In this document: positions 1 to 9,974 of the stretch, one piece after another
Layout of the letters: each line of letters opens with the position of its first letter
Position numbering within the stretch: position 1 is the first letter of the stretch
From: Calothrix anomala FACHB-343
GTDB lineage: Bacteria; Cyanobacteriota; Cyanobacteriia; Cyanobacteriales; Nostocaceae
Assembly: GCF_014696435.1 (NCBI RefSeq)
Contig: NZ_JACJQG010000002.1
Location: 136,935 to 200,934, forward strand
Reading direction: 5' to 3'
Length of the DNA: 64,000 bases
The notes under the pieces: generated by a model
Database searches by the model: none
What the model was told of the DNA's origin: nothing
The model's input: only the letters and a program-made list of their open reading frames with translations
Made by a program: the position numbers and the translations under genes

Positions 1-3000
1 CAGGGGGTAGTAATGGCTATGGTCTACCTGATAATGGCTTTTTCGCTGCTAATGCTTACCATCCAGATATACAACTTAACTATAACAACAATAATGACGG
101 TAATAATGTCAGGCTTATCAACTCGACCAATCCGAGTTTCACAATCTCAGTACCGCAGACTAAATACTCCGAAGTCCACCTATTTGCTTTTAGCACAAAT
201 GAATATAACAATTCAAATTCCATCAATGTCAAACTTAATTATAGCGATGGCACATCTACCCAAGTTAACACCAACGTTCCTGACTGGTTTGATAATATTA
301 ATCAAACACCAGACTTATACTATCTGATTGATGGATTAGACCGTGCTAATTTTTACAGTGGCAGCCCATCATTTGAAAACACTGATAGTGCTGCTGTATT
401 TGGTTTGCGCTTCACTTCCGATTCGACAAAAACCTTACAAAGCATTCAGGTTACCCAAACTTCAACTTCAGAGGCTAATTTAGTTTTCTTAGGCTCAACA
501 GGCGTGCCTGTTTCTTCGTATACACCCCCGAGTAACACACCCCCCAGTCTAGCCAACCCGATTCCAGATACAGCTGCCACAGAAGATACTCCCTTCAGTT
601 TCACAGTTACAAGCAATGCCTTCACCGATGCTGACGGCAACTCCCTCACCTACAGTGCCACACAGAGCAATGGTTCTGCCTTACCTAGTTGGCTAACTTT
701 TAATTCTACTACTCGCACCTTCAGTGGCACTCCTACTAATAGCGATGTTGCCACAATCAGCGTTAGAGTCACAGCCAGTGATGGGCAAGCAACCGCAACG
801 GATGACTTTAACATCACTGTCATTAATGTCAACGATGCTCCCACAGCCACCAACTTAAGTACAGCCGAAACCTACACCGAAGATACACCCCTTAATTTCA
901 CGGATATTGTTGTCACAGATGTAGACAGTCCCAACATCACAGCTACCCTGAAATTATCGAACCCAGCCGCAGGTAGTTTCAATATTGCCACTTCTGGTAC
1001 AGTCACATCCACCTATAACGCTGCTACAGGAGTATGGACAGCTAGTGGTGCAACAGCAAATGTCAACGCCCTCCTAGCCGGATTAACCTTCACCCCCGCC
1101 GCCAACTTCAACAGCAACTTCACTATTGCTACTAGTATTTCTGATGGTGAAGCCCCAGCCATTACAGGGACTAAAACTATTACAGGTGTACCCGTTAACG
1201 ATCCAGTCACAGGCAGTCCTACCGCCACCCTAGTTGCCGGAACAGAAGACACAGCATATATAATTACGGCAACTTCTTTGTTACAAGGCTTTGCTGATGT
1301 TGATATAGCCACCAATGGTCAAATATTAAGTGTCACAGGATTAACAGCCAGCAATGGGACTGTAGCCAATAACAACAACGGTACATATACCTTCACACCG
1401 AATGCCAATTACAACGGTACTGTCACCTTCACCTATTCAGTCACAGATGGTAATGGTAGTACTTTAAGCGGACAAACTCGCAGCTTTACCCTAGCTGCTG
1501 TTAACGATCCAGTCACAGGCAGTCCTACCGCCACCCTAGTTGCCGGAACAGAAGACACAGCATATACAATTACGGCAACTTCTTTGTTACAAGGCTTTGC
1601 TGATGTTGATATAGCCACCAATGGTCAAACATTAAGTGTTGCAGGATTAACAGCTAGCAATGGGACTGTAGTCAATAACAACAACGGTACATATACCTTC
1701 ACACCGAATGCCAATTACAACGGTACTGTCACCTTCACCTATTCAGTCACAGATGGTAATGGTAGTACTTTAAGCGGACAAACTCGCAGCTTTACCCTAG
1801 CTGCTGTTAACGATCCAGTCACAGGCAGTCCTACCGCCACCCTAGTTGCCGGAACAGAAGACACAGCATATACAATTACTGGCGCTTCTCTGTTACAAGG
1901 CTTTGCTGATGCAGATGGCAATAATACTCTCAGTGTCACAGGATTAACAGCCAGCAATGGGACTGTAGTCAATAACAACAACGGTACATATACCTTCACA
2001 CCGAATGCCAATTACAACGGTAATGTCACCTTCACCTATTCAGTCACAGATGGTAATGGTAGTACTTTAAGCGGACAAACTCGCAGCTTTGCCTTAAGCG
2101 CAGTTAACGATGCCCCAGTCATCTCAGTTGCTGGGACATCCATGACTAGCACTTTTACTGCCACCAACTATCCTGTAACGGATCTCCCTCAGTCTGTTGC
2201 TGTAGGGGATTTTAATAACGACAGTCGGCCGGACTTAGTTGTGGGTACATCTTACACCAACCAGGGTAGTTTCTCAGTACTGTTAAATACAGGTGGAAGC
2301 AACTTTGCTGCTCCTATTTACTTTAACGCCTTCGGTATTCCTCTAGATTTTGCTATTTCCGATTTCAATGGAGATGGCAAACAGGATTTAGCTATTGCTG
2401 CTTCCAATAGCGATACCGTCTCAGTATTATTAGGCAATGGTGCAGGCGGCTTTTCTGCGCCTACTTACTATACAGTAGCTGGTCGTCCCTATTCCATTGC
2501 CTTGGGGGACTTCAACAACGATGGCAAATTAGACTTAATTACTGCAAACCAAATAAATGGTAATAGTCTTTCATTGCTATTAGGAAATGGTGCAGGCGGT
2601 TTTGCTAATGCAATTAACGTCAGCTTGACTTTAAATAGTTACCCGCGTGCGGTAGCTGTAGGCGATTTTAACAGTGACAACAAGCTAGACGTAGTTGTGG
2701 CAAACGAATTAACCGACAATATCTCAGTACTATTGGGAAATGGTACGGGAGGTTTTGGTACACCCACTAACTTTGCTGTAGGAGATAATCCATCTTCCGT
2801 TGTTGTAGGGGACTTTAACAGTGACGGTAAGTTGGACTTAGCTGTAGCAAACTATTTAAGCTCAAATATCTCAATTCTATTGGGAAATGGTACGGGAGGT
2901 TTTGACACACCCACTAACTTTGCTGCGCTTTATCCCCGATCTATAAAGCTGGGAGACTTCAATAATGATGGCAAGCTAGATTTAGCCGTCGCTAACGCAT

Positions 3001-6000
3001 CCAATAACTCAGTCTCTGTACTATTGGGCAATGGTACAGGCAGCTTTGCTACACCTACTAACTTTAGTGTTGGATCTAGTTCTTCTTCAATTGCTGTGGG
3101 AGACTTTAACAGTGACGGCAAGTTAGACTTGGCTACAGCGAACCTAAATAACAGCGCTTCGATTTTGCTAAATAGCAGTCAAGGTAATCTCAACTTTAAT
3201 GTCAACGAAGACACCAACTTCACCCTTACGGGGATCAGCATTGCCGATGTCGATGCTCTTAGCAGTCCCGTACAAGTCACCCTGAGTACTAACAACGGTA
3301 AACTCACCTTTGCTAACACCACCGGACTCACATTTACCAGTGGTAGCAATAACAGCAACACAATGACCTTTACCGGGTCACTCACTGATATCACTAACGC
3401 CCTGAATAACCTGGTATATCGCAGTAACCTCAACTATAGTGGCGCAGACACCATTACCCTCACTGTCAATGACCAAGGTAATACAGGTGGTGGCGCTTTA
3501 ACTGATACCAAGACCATTGCAGTTCAGGTAAATGCCGTTAACCAAAGCTTAAGCACTACCACAGCAACAGATACTATTAATATTGGTAGCGGCAACGACA
3601 CTATCAACGCTACTTTTGAACAACTACAGCAAAACGACCAAATCGATGTAGGTTTGGGCATTGATACCCTGATTCTTCAAGGTGGAATTTCATCAAACAC
3701 AATCAACATCAATTTGAATAATGCTAATCAAGTTCAGAACATCGCTGGAACCAAATTATCAGCGTTTGAGAAATTTGACTTTAGTAGTTTTGCAGGTATT
3801 ACCCAATTTACTGGCGGTACAGGTAATGACTATATCAAGGCAGGTCTAAGTAATGACAGTTTAGTTGGTGGTAGTGGTGATGATTACCTGAATGGTGGTG
3901 CCGGTAACGACACCCTTAATGGTGGTGTGGGTGCAGACACCATGTTAGGTAGCGTAGGCAATGATAGCTACACAGTCGATAACATCGGTGATGTGGTCAC
4001 AGAAAATGCCAATGAAGGTACAGATACAGTATTAGCCGCCAGTAGCTACGTCCTCAGCGCTAATGTTGAGAATCTGACTTTGACAGGTAGTGCGATCGCA
4101 GGCACTGGTAATACCCTCAAGAACAGCATCACTGGTAATGCTGGCGACAATATTATCGATGGTGGCGCTGGCAATGACACAATGGTTGGTGGTGCTGGTA
4201 ATGATACTTATATCGTTGATAGCACGGGTGATGTAGTCACCGAAGCTGCTAACGCTGGTACAGATACAGTCGCTGCTAGTATCAACTATACCTTAGGAAC
4301 CACTTTAGAAAATCTCACCCTCACTGGCACTGCAATCGCCGGCACTGGTAATACTCTCAATAACAGCATTATCGGTAATAGTGCAGACAATATTATCAAT
4401 GGTGGTACGGGTGCAGACACGATGTTAGGTGGTGCAGGCAATGACTTGTACTATGTTGAGATTGCAGGTGATGTGGTCACAGAAAATGCCAATGAAGGTA
4501 CAGATACAGTATCTGCCGCCATTACCTACACCCTGACAGATAACGTCGAAAATCTGATCCTCACTGGTACGGCGGCGATCAACGGTACTGGTAACAGTCT
4601 CGATAACAGTCTCACAGGCAATGCTGCTAACAACACCCTCGACGGTAAAGAAGGGGCAGATACCATGTCTGGTGGCGCTGGTAACGATACTTACATTGTC
4701 GATAATATCGGCGATGTCATCAGTGAAAATGCCAATGAAGGTACAGATACAGTATCTGCGGCTATTAGCTACACCCTCAGCGCTAATGTTGAGAATCTAA
4801 CTTTAACAGGCACTGCGATCGCAGGCACTGGTAATACCCTCAATAACAGCATCACTGGTAATGCTGGTGACAATATTATCGATGGTGGCGTTGGCAATGA
4901 CACAATGGTTGGTGGTGCTGGTAATGATACTTATATCGTTGATAGCACGGGTGATGTAGTCACCGAAGCTGCTAACGCTGGTACAGATACAGTCGCTGCC
5001 AGTATCAACTATACACTAGGAACCAACTTAGAAAATCTCATCCTTACTGGCACTGCGATCGCCGGCACTGGTAATACTCTCAATAACAGTATTATCGGTA
5101 ATAGTGCGGACAATATTCTCAATGGCGGTACGGGTAATGATACCATGTCTGGTGGTGCAGGCAATGACTTGTACTATGTTGAGATTGCAGGCGATGTAGT
5201 CACAGAAAATGCCAATGAAGGTACAGATACAGTATCTGCCGCCATTACCTACACCCTGACAGATAACGTCGAAAATCTCATCCTCACTGGTACTGCGCTC
5301 AACGGCACTGGTAATAGTCTCGCTAACAATCTCACAGGCAATGCTGCTAACAACACCCTAGACGGGAAAGAAGGGGCAGATACCATGTCTGGTGGTGCTG
5401 GTAATGATACTTACATTGTCGATCATATCGGTGATGTGGTCACAGAAAATGCTAGTGAAGGTACAACAGATACTGTATCTGCCAGCATTAGCTACAGCCT
5501 GACAGACAACGTTGAAAATCTCATTCTCACTGGCACTGCGATCGCAGGCACTGGTAATACCCTCAATAACAGCATCACTGGTAATGCTGGTGACAATATT
5601 ATCGATGGTGGCGCTGGCAATGACACAATGGTTGGTGGTGCTGGTAATGATACTTATATCGTTGATAGCACGGGTGATGTAGTCACCGAAGCTGCTAACG
5701 CTGGTACAGATACAGTCGCTGCCAGTACCAACTATACCTTAGCAGCCAACTTAGAAAATCTCACCCTCACTGGTTCTGGTAGTACAAACGCTACTGGTAA
5801 CAGTGGCGATAACATCATCATTGGTAATAGCGGCAATAACGCTATCAATGGTGGTGCAGGTGCAGACACGATGTCTGGTGGTGCTGGTAACGACAGTTAC
5901 ACTGTTGATAATGCAGGTGATGTTGTCAACGAAAATGTTTTTTCAGGAACAGATACAGTTTCTGCTAGCATCGACTATATTCTGACGGCTAATGTTGAAA

Positions 6001-8018
6001 ATCTCACTTTGACTGGTACTGCTATCACTGGTACTGGCAACAATTTGAATAATACTATCACAGGCAATAGCAGCAATAACATCCTCAATGGTGGGGATGG
6101 CAATGACATCCTCAACGGTGGTACAGGTGCAGATACAATGTCTGGTGGTACTGGTAATGATCTTTTCTATGTTGATAATGTAGGCGATGTTGTCAGCGAA
6201 AATGCCAATGAAGGTACAGATACAGTTTCTTCAACCATCAACTACACCTTGACAGCCAATGTTGAAAACCTCACCCTGACTGGTACTGCTGCGATCAACG
6301 GTACAGGTAACGTCAGCGATAACACTATCACAGGGAACAGCGGCAATAACATCCTCAATGGTGGAGATGGCAATGACACCCTCAATGGTGGCGCTGGCAA
6401 TGACACCCTTAATGGTGGCGCTGGCAATGATAACCTCAATGGTGGCGCTGGTGATGATAGTTACACAGTCGATGATGCGGGTGATACCATCAAGGAAAAT
6501 CTCAATGAAGGAACAGATACAGTTACTTCCAGCATCAGCTATATCTTGACAGCTAACGTAGAAAATCTCATTCTCACAGGCACGGCTATCAGTGGTACTG
6601 GCAACAGCGTTGATAACTCCATCACAGGTACTAGCGGCAATAACATCCTCAATGGTGAGGATGGTAATGACACCCTTAATGGTGGTCTAGGTGCAGATAC
6701 CATGTCTGGTGGAACTGGTGATGATATTTACTATGTTGATAATACAAGTGATGCGATCAATGAAAATGCGGATGCTGGATCAGATACAGTGTTTGCTAAT
6801 ATCAATTACACTTTGACAGACAACATAGAAAATCTCATCCTTACTGGCACGGCTATCACTGGTACAGGTAACAGTGTTGATAACATCATCACGGGTAATA
6901 TCGGTAACAACATTCTCAATGGTGGTGCAGGCAATGATACCATGCTTGGTGGTGCTGGTAACGACAGTTACTACGTTGATAACGCAGGTGATGTTGTCAG
7001 CGAAAATTTTGCTGAAGGAACAGACATTGTCTATTCTTCTTCTAGTAACTACACTTTGACAGCTAATGTTGAAAACCTCACCATCATTGGTACTGGTCTC
7101 AATGGTACTGGTAATAATTTGAATAACTTGATCACAGGTAATAGCGCCAATAATAACCTCAGTGGTGGTGGCGGAAATGACATCCTAGATGGTGGTTTGG
7201 GTGCAGATACTCTGTCTGGTAATGCTGGGAATGACATTTACTATGTCGATCAGCCCGGCGATGTCGTCAGCGAAAATGTTAATGAAGGAATAGACAGCGT
7301 TTACTCTACCATTGACTACACTTTGACAGATAACGTTGAAAATCTGACTCTTTCTGGTTCTGCTATTAGCGGTACTGGTAACAGTGTCAATAACTTCATT
7401 ACAGGTAATTTTGCAGACAATATCCTCAATGGTGAAGCTGGCAATGACATTCTCAATGGCGGGGATGGCGATGATACACTCAATGGTGGGGATGGTGCAG
7501 ACACTTTGTTTGGCGGGTCTGGTGATGACTTTTATTACGTTAATAACGTTGGTGATCTCGTCAATGAAAATGTTAGTGAAGGTACAGATAGCGTTGAAGC
7601 AAGTGTAGACTACACCTTGACAGAAAATGTTGAAAATCTCACTCTGACTGGTACTACTGCTATTAACGGTATAGGTAATAGTGCTGATAACATTATCATC
7701 GGTAATAGTGGTGATAATAGCTTATTTGGTCAAGATGGCAATGACACACTCGTTGGTGGGAATGGCAATGACCTACTCGTTGGTGGTTTAGGTGCAGATT
7801 TCTTTGTCTTCAACTCTTTATCTGAAGGCATTGACACCATTCAAGACTTCAATGTGACAGAGGGTGATAGCATCGCTATCTTACTTGGAACTGCAAGCCT
7901 CAATGATTTCAGTTATAACGACACCACAGGTGGCTTATTTTACCAAGGGACTCAATTTGCGACGATTGACAACAAACCTGTTGACTTCTCCGTCGATTCT
8001 CATATCTTGTTGATCTAA
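1..8018 (+). CDS. Giant RTX surface/secreted protein, 5' end outside the window
   Basis: The frame is open from base 3, so the gene starts before the window; 2671 residues are visible, and the TTG at 405 is internal. In visible numbering, residues 1-160 are an Asn/Ser-rich beta region I do not recognise. Residues 178-277 and 278-398 look like cadherin-like domains (TEDTPFSF, FSGTP). Residues 398-700 are three 102-residue cadherin-like repeats, 702-1060 seven FG-GAP repeats (GDFNxDGKxDLxxA) and 1060-1181 one more cadherin-like domain. From 1186 to the end there are calcium-binding RTX nonapeptides (GGxGNDxL) interleaved with 15 modules of about 80 residues carrying ENLTLTG. The C-terminus after the last RTX block ends in hydrophobic residues (SHILLI), which fits type I secretion. 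No transporter gene is visible. A role in adhesion or sheath matrix is inferred from the architecture. Confidence 0.93.
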   Translation, partial: GGSNGYGLPDNGFFAANAYHPDIQLNYNNNNDGNNVRLINSTNPSFTISVPQTKYSEVHLFAFSTNEYNNSNSINVKLNYSDGTSTQVNTNVPDWFDNINQTPDLYYLIDGLDRANFYSGSPSFENTDSAAVFGLRFTSDSTKTLQSIQVTQTSTSEANLVFLGSTGVPVSSYTPPSNTPPSLANPIPDTAATEDTPFSFTVTSNAFTDADGNSLTYSATQSNGSALPSWLTFNSTTRTFSGTPTNSDVATISVRVTASDGQATATDDFNITVINVNDAPTATNLSTAETYTEDTPLNFTDIVVTDVDSPNITATLKLSNPAAGSFNIATSGTVTSTYNAATGVWTASGATANVNALLAGLTFTPAANFNSNFTIATSISDGEAPAITGTKTITGVPVNDPVTGSPTATLVAGTEDTAYIITATSLLQGFADVDIATNGQILSVTGLTASNGTVANNNNGTYTFTPNANYNGTVTFTYSVTDGNGSTLSGQTRSFTLAAVNDPVTGSPTATLVAGTEDTAYTITATSLLQGFADVDIATNGQTLSVAGLTASNGTVVNNNNGTYTFTPNANYNGTVTFTYSVTDGNGSTLSGQTRSFTLAAVNDPVTGSPTATLVAGTEDTAYTITGASLLQGFADADGNNTLSVTGLTASNGTVVNNNNGTYTFTPNANYNGNVTFTYSVTDGNGSTLSGQTRSFALSAVNDAPVISVAGTSMTSTFTATNYPVTDLPQSVAVGDFNNDSRPDLVVGTSYTNQGSFSVLLNTGGSNFAAPIYFNAFGIPLDFAISDFNGDGKQDLAIAASNSDTVSVLLGNGAGGFSAPTYYTVAGRPYSIALGDFNNDGKLDLITANQINGNSLSLLLGNGAGGFANAINVSLTLNSYPRAVAVGDFNSDNKLDVVVANELTDNISVLLGNGTGGFGTPTNFAVGDNPSSVVVGDFNSDGKLDLAVANYLSSNISILLGNGTGGFDTPTNFAALYPRSIKLGDFNNDGKLDLAVANASNNSVSVLLGNGTGSFATPTNFSVGSSSSSIAVGDFNSDGKLDLATANLNNSASILLNSSQGNLNFNVNEDTNFTLTGISIADVDALSSPVQVTLSTNNGKLTFANTTGLTFTSGSNNSNTMTFTGSLTDITNALNNLVYRSNLNYSGADTITLTVNDQGNTGGGALTDTKTIAVQVNAVNQSLSTTTATDTINIGSGNDTINATFEQLQQNDQIDVGLGIDTLILQGGISSNTININLNNANQVQNIAGTKLSAFEKFDFSSFAGITQFTGGTGNDYIKAGLSNDSLVGGSGDDYLNGGAGNDTLNGGVGADTMLGSVGNDSYTVDNIGDVVTENANEGTDTVLAASSYVLSANVENLTLTGSAIAGTGNTLKNSITGNAGDNIIDGGAGNDTMVGGAGNDTYIVDSTGDVVTEAANAGTDTVAASINYTLGTTLENLTLTGTAIAGTGNTLNNSIIGNSADNIINGGTGADTMLGGAGNDLYYVEIAGDVVTENANEGTDTVSAAITYTLTDNVENLILTGTAAINGTGNSLDNSLTGNAANNTLDGKEGADTMSGGAGNDTYIVDNIGDVISENANEGTDTVSAAISYTLSANVENLTLTGTAIAGTGNTLNNSITGNAGDNIIDGGVGNDTMVGGAGNDTYIVDSTGDVVTEAANAGTDTVAASINYTLGTNLENLILTGTAIAGTGNTLNNSIIGNSADNILNGGTGNDTMSGGAGNDLYYVEIAGDVVTENANEGTDTVSAAITYTLTDNVENLILTGTALNGTGNSLANNLTGNAANNTLDGKEGADTMSGGAGNDTYIVDHIGDVVTENASEGTTDTVSASISYSLTDNVENLILTGTAIAGTGNTLNNSITGNAGDNIIDGGAGNDTMVGGAGNDTYIVDSTGDVVTEAANAGTDTVAASTNYTLAANLENLTLTGSGSTNATGNSGDNIIIGNSGNNAINGGAGADTMSGGAGNDSYTVDNAGDVVNENVFSGTDTVSASIDYILTANVENLTLTGTAITGTGNNLNNTITGNSSNNILNGGDGNDILNGGTGADTMSGGTGNDLFYVDNVGDVVSENANEGTDTVSSTINYTLTANVENLTLTGTAAINGTGNVSDNTITGNSGNNILNGGDGNDTLNGGAGNDTLNGGAGNDNLNGGAGDDSYTVDDAGDTIKENLNEGTDTVTSSISYILTANVENLILTGTAISGTGNSVDNSITGTSGNNILNGEDGNDTLNGGLGADTMSGGTGDDIYYVDNTSDAINENADAGSDTVFANINYTLTDNIENLILTGTAITGTGNSVDNIITGNIGNNILNGGAGNDTMLGGAGNDSYYVDNAGDVVSENFAEGTDIVYSSSSNYTLTANVENLTIIGTGLNGTGNNLNNLITGNSANNNLSGGGGNDILDGGLGADTLSGNAGNDIYYVDQPGDVVSENVNEGIDSVYSTIDYTLTDNVENLTLSGSAISGTGNSVNNFITGNFADNILNGEAGNDILNGGDGDDTLNGGDGADTLFGGSGDDFYYVNNVGDLVNENVSEGTDSVEASVDYTLTENVENLTLTGTTAINGIGNSADNIIIGNSGDNSLFGQDGNDTLVGGNGNDLLVGGLGADFFVFNSLSEGIDTIQDFNVTEGDSIAILLGTASLNDFSYNDTTGGLFYQGTQFATIDNKPVDFSVDSHILLI
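1194..2105 (+). repeat. Three tandem 306/306/297-bp repeats coding cadherin-like domains
   Basis: The phrase GTTAACGATCCAGTCACAGG recurs at 1194, 1500 and 1806, and a diverged GTTAACGAT follows at 2103. The first two units are 306 bp (102 codons). The third is 297 bp, because a nine-base stretch coding part of DIATNGQ is missing. The units are nearly identical at base level, including silent positions, so duplication or gene conversion is recent. Confidence 0.92.
4092..5790 (+). repeat. Higher-order 723-bp repeat inside the RTX region
   Basis: The phrase GCGATCGCAGGCACTGGTAA starts at 4092, 4815 and 5538, exactly 723 bp (241 codons) apart. Each superunit holds three RTX modules of about 80 residues with a fixed order of variants. 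The third copy diverges after about 220 bp. The 723-bp block was evidently duplicated as a unit. Confidence 0.88.
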
Positions 8019-8060
8019 AAGTTAGACATCATTAACTGCTGTTAAGTAACTAACATCAAT

Positions 8061-8086
8061 AGGGGGGTAAATTACCCCTCTTTTTT
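8061..8086 (+). terminator. Rho-independent terminator of the RTX gene
   Basis: A GGGGTA/TACCCC stem with a three-base loop is followed by CTCTTTTTT, starting 43 bases after the RTX stop codon. Confidence 0.8.
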
Positions 8087-8089
8087 ATT

Positions 8090-8182
8090 GCCAACAAAAG
8101 TCAAGCCAGAAGCATTATCCGTGCCCATATACTTTTGATGGCAGATGAGGGAGAAACTGACAAAGCGATCGCAATTCTCTAG
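8090..8182 (+). pseudogene. Fragment resembling the N-terminal helix-turn-helix of an IS630-type transposase
   Basis: Frame 2 reads without a start codon into RAHILLMADEGETDKAIAIL and then a stop. The pattern R-A-x-I-L-L-x-A-D-E-G-x-T-D-x-x-I-A is typical of the first helix-turn-helix of IS630-family transposases. The rest of the gene is absent: the downstream frame has stops and nothing recognisable. It is short, so the match could be chance; a protein search of this peptide would settle it. Confidence 0.42.
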
Positions 8183-8607
8183 GCTAACAAGTTTATAGAG
8201 AATTGATATGATTACAAACCTGATGGCAGATTTTACCTTGATAAATAAATATGTTTTGTAATAATTAATACGTGGGTAATTCAAAAATCAGTAATTTTAT
8301 CCTTGCTAATTAAATAAATATGCTTTCTTTATATCTGCCTTTGTAGATACAAAGAATGGGAATTATAAAAAATTTAAATTTAAAAGCTGGGAATATTTGC
8401 AAACAGTATCTAAAAGTTTTATTTGTGTATTTCCTGACAACAAGATATGATGATCCCTGCTGGGGATCGCTCACCCTGCAGTCAATTTAGTGCGAGGAAT
8501 TTTCTACATTCCAAGAATAAAATTGGCATTTAATTGCCAAAAATGTTGTTTACCAAAACCAGGGTTGCACTAGATGAGTTGTGCAGTGACTTGGACATTA
8601 AACTGAC
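8183..8607. other. Intergenic region without a recognised gene
   Basis: This stretch is AT-rich with stops in all frames I followed. It must hold the promoter of the RlpA-like gene, but I cannot pick a convincing -35/-10 pair. Nothing else recognised. Confidence 0.5.
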
Positions 8608-9861
8608 ATGATATTGTTTGAATTTCTTTGCATTACCTCTTGGATTGGTTCTTTTTTATCATCTAGCGAAAACTTACTACCAAGTAAGGCAGCAAATGTA
8701 TTGCCTGTATGGCCTGCAAAAGTTTCTACACAGATAGGGAAATTAGTTAATAAACATCGGCCATTGTTTGTGCGACCTAAACAACCGATGAAAGTGTGGA
8801 GTACAACATTACTACCATCAAGATTCTTAAAAATAGATTGGGGCAATAATAAACCCAAAAGGAATTTGAATAAACCGCTTAATTCACAAGCAAGAGCGGT
8901 TAAAAATAGCCAAAACCAATTTTGCACTTTTGGGGAAGATTTGGTAGCTAAACAATCTGGTATTGGTGCTGCTAGTCTTTCTCTTTCGGGAAGCATCATT
9001 AACGCGAATCCAGAACAGCGAGATTTATTCCCCCATAAATTTTTGCGATCGCTCCAAGATTTCTTTCGCTTTGCACATCCTGTAGAACAGAATTTCATGT
9101 CTGCATCCCTACCAGTCTTGATTGTGCAGCGACAGCCAAATAACTATGAAGTTTGGCTAAATCAGCATCTCGTGGCGACTTTACCCACGGAACCCGCAGC
9201 TAAATCTCTGCAAAAACGATTGACAAAGCTAGCTAAATCAACAAATTTTGATGCTAATCAACTCAGACCTGCTTTAGTTGATGGATTACCTGCTTTAATG
9301 GCAGGTAATCGCTTTTTATGGCGGATTGAAAACTCAATTGCTCGTCAATTCCAACAGAATGCAGATTTATTAGCAATTGAATGGATTAACAATCTGCGTT
9401 CTGCTTTCAAAGCCTCTACACTGACACTGGTGGAGGGACAAAAACAAATGTATGGTGTCACGCCAACTTCCACCAAACTATCTGGTTTGGCTTCTTGGTA
9501 TGGCGGCTATTTTCATGGACGTTTAACAGCCAATGGCGAGATATATAACAAAAATGAATTGACTGTAGCTCACAAATCCCTGCCTTTTAATACTTATTTG
9601 CAGGTAACAAATTTACAAAATAACCAATCAGTAATTGTGCGCGTCAACGATCGCGGCCCCTATATCCCACCCAGAAGCCTAGATTTATCACAAGCTGCTG
9701 CCCGTTGTCTCGGTAGTGAAATGGCTGGAGTAGTACCATATAAAGCTGTAATTTTGCAAAACAGCGAACCGAAAATTACTTTAAAACCTTCCACCTTAAC
9801 CACCTTCAACAGCATGAAACCCAAGCCTGTCAAACAACTGGCTTTTATTCCAGAGTTTTGA
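8608..9861 (+). CDS. rlpA: RlpA-like double-psi beta-barrel protein
   Basis: A 417-residue protein whose C-terminal part (about residues 290-385) is a double-psi beta-barrel: GLASWYGGYFHGRLTANGE, then VRVNDRGPY and RSLDLSQAAA. This matches RlpA, a septal-ring lytic transglycosylase family that cleaves denuded peptidoglycan in Pseudomonas. The N-terminal half is low-complexity and unassigned, as in many cyanobacterial homologues. The start chosen is the first ATG after an in-frame TAA at 8599. It has no clear Shine-Dalgarno, and the hydrophobic start (MILFEFLCITSWIGSFLSS) is only a weak signal peptide, so the start is uncertain. nagZ lies 487 bp downstream on the same strand, so two peptidoglycan-related genes are neighbours, separated by a repeat array. 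Confidence 0.85.
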   Translation: MILFEFLCITSWIGSFLSSSENLLPSKAANVLPVWPAKVSTQIGKLVNKHRPLFVRPKQPMKVWSTTLLPSRFLKIDWGNNKPKRNLNKPLNSQARAVKNSQNQFCTFGEDLVAKQSGIGAASLSLSGSIINANPEQRDLFPHKFLRSLQDFFRFAHPVEQNFMSASLPVLIVQRQPNNYEVWLNQHLVATLPTEPAAKSLQKRLTKLAKSTNFDANQLRPALVDGLPALMAGNRFLWRIENSIARQFQQNADLLAIEWINNLRSAFKASTLTLVEGQKQMYGVTPTSTKLSGLASWYGGYFHGRLTANGEIYNKNELTVAHKSLPFNTYLQVTNLQNNQSVIVRVNDRGPYIPPRSLDLSQAAARCLGSEMAGVVPYKAVILQNSEPKITLKPSTLTTFNSMKPKPVKQLAFIPEF

Positions 9862-9890
9862 GCCAACTGTTGATTGTTGACGGTTGACGG

Positions 9891-9974
9891 TTGACTGTTG
9901 ACTGTTGACTGTTGACTGTTGACTGTTGACTGTTGACTGTTGACTGTTGACTGTTGACTGTTGACTGTTGACTG
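9891..9974. repeat. Heptanucleotide array, 12 copies of TTGACTG
   Basis: Twelve perfect TTGACTG copies, with degenerate copies extending left to about 9868. It starts within 10-30 bp of the rlpA stop codon. The same heptamer, in either orientation, recurs at 18043-18066 and 45517-45565. Confidence 0.95.

Noticed and set aside
8072-8284. 70-codon minus-strand frame
   Set aside because: It overlaps the terminator and the plus-strand transposase remnant and has no protein-like features.
8598-9098. 166-codon minus-strand frame opposite rlpA
   Set aside because: It is a shadow of the plus-strand gene, whose C-terminal domain is well supported.
9891-9974. Possible CRISPR array
   Set aside because: The units are contiguous heptamers without spacers; no cas genes are present.
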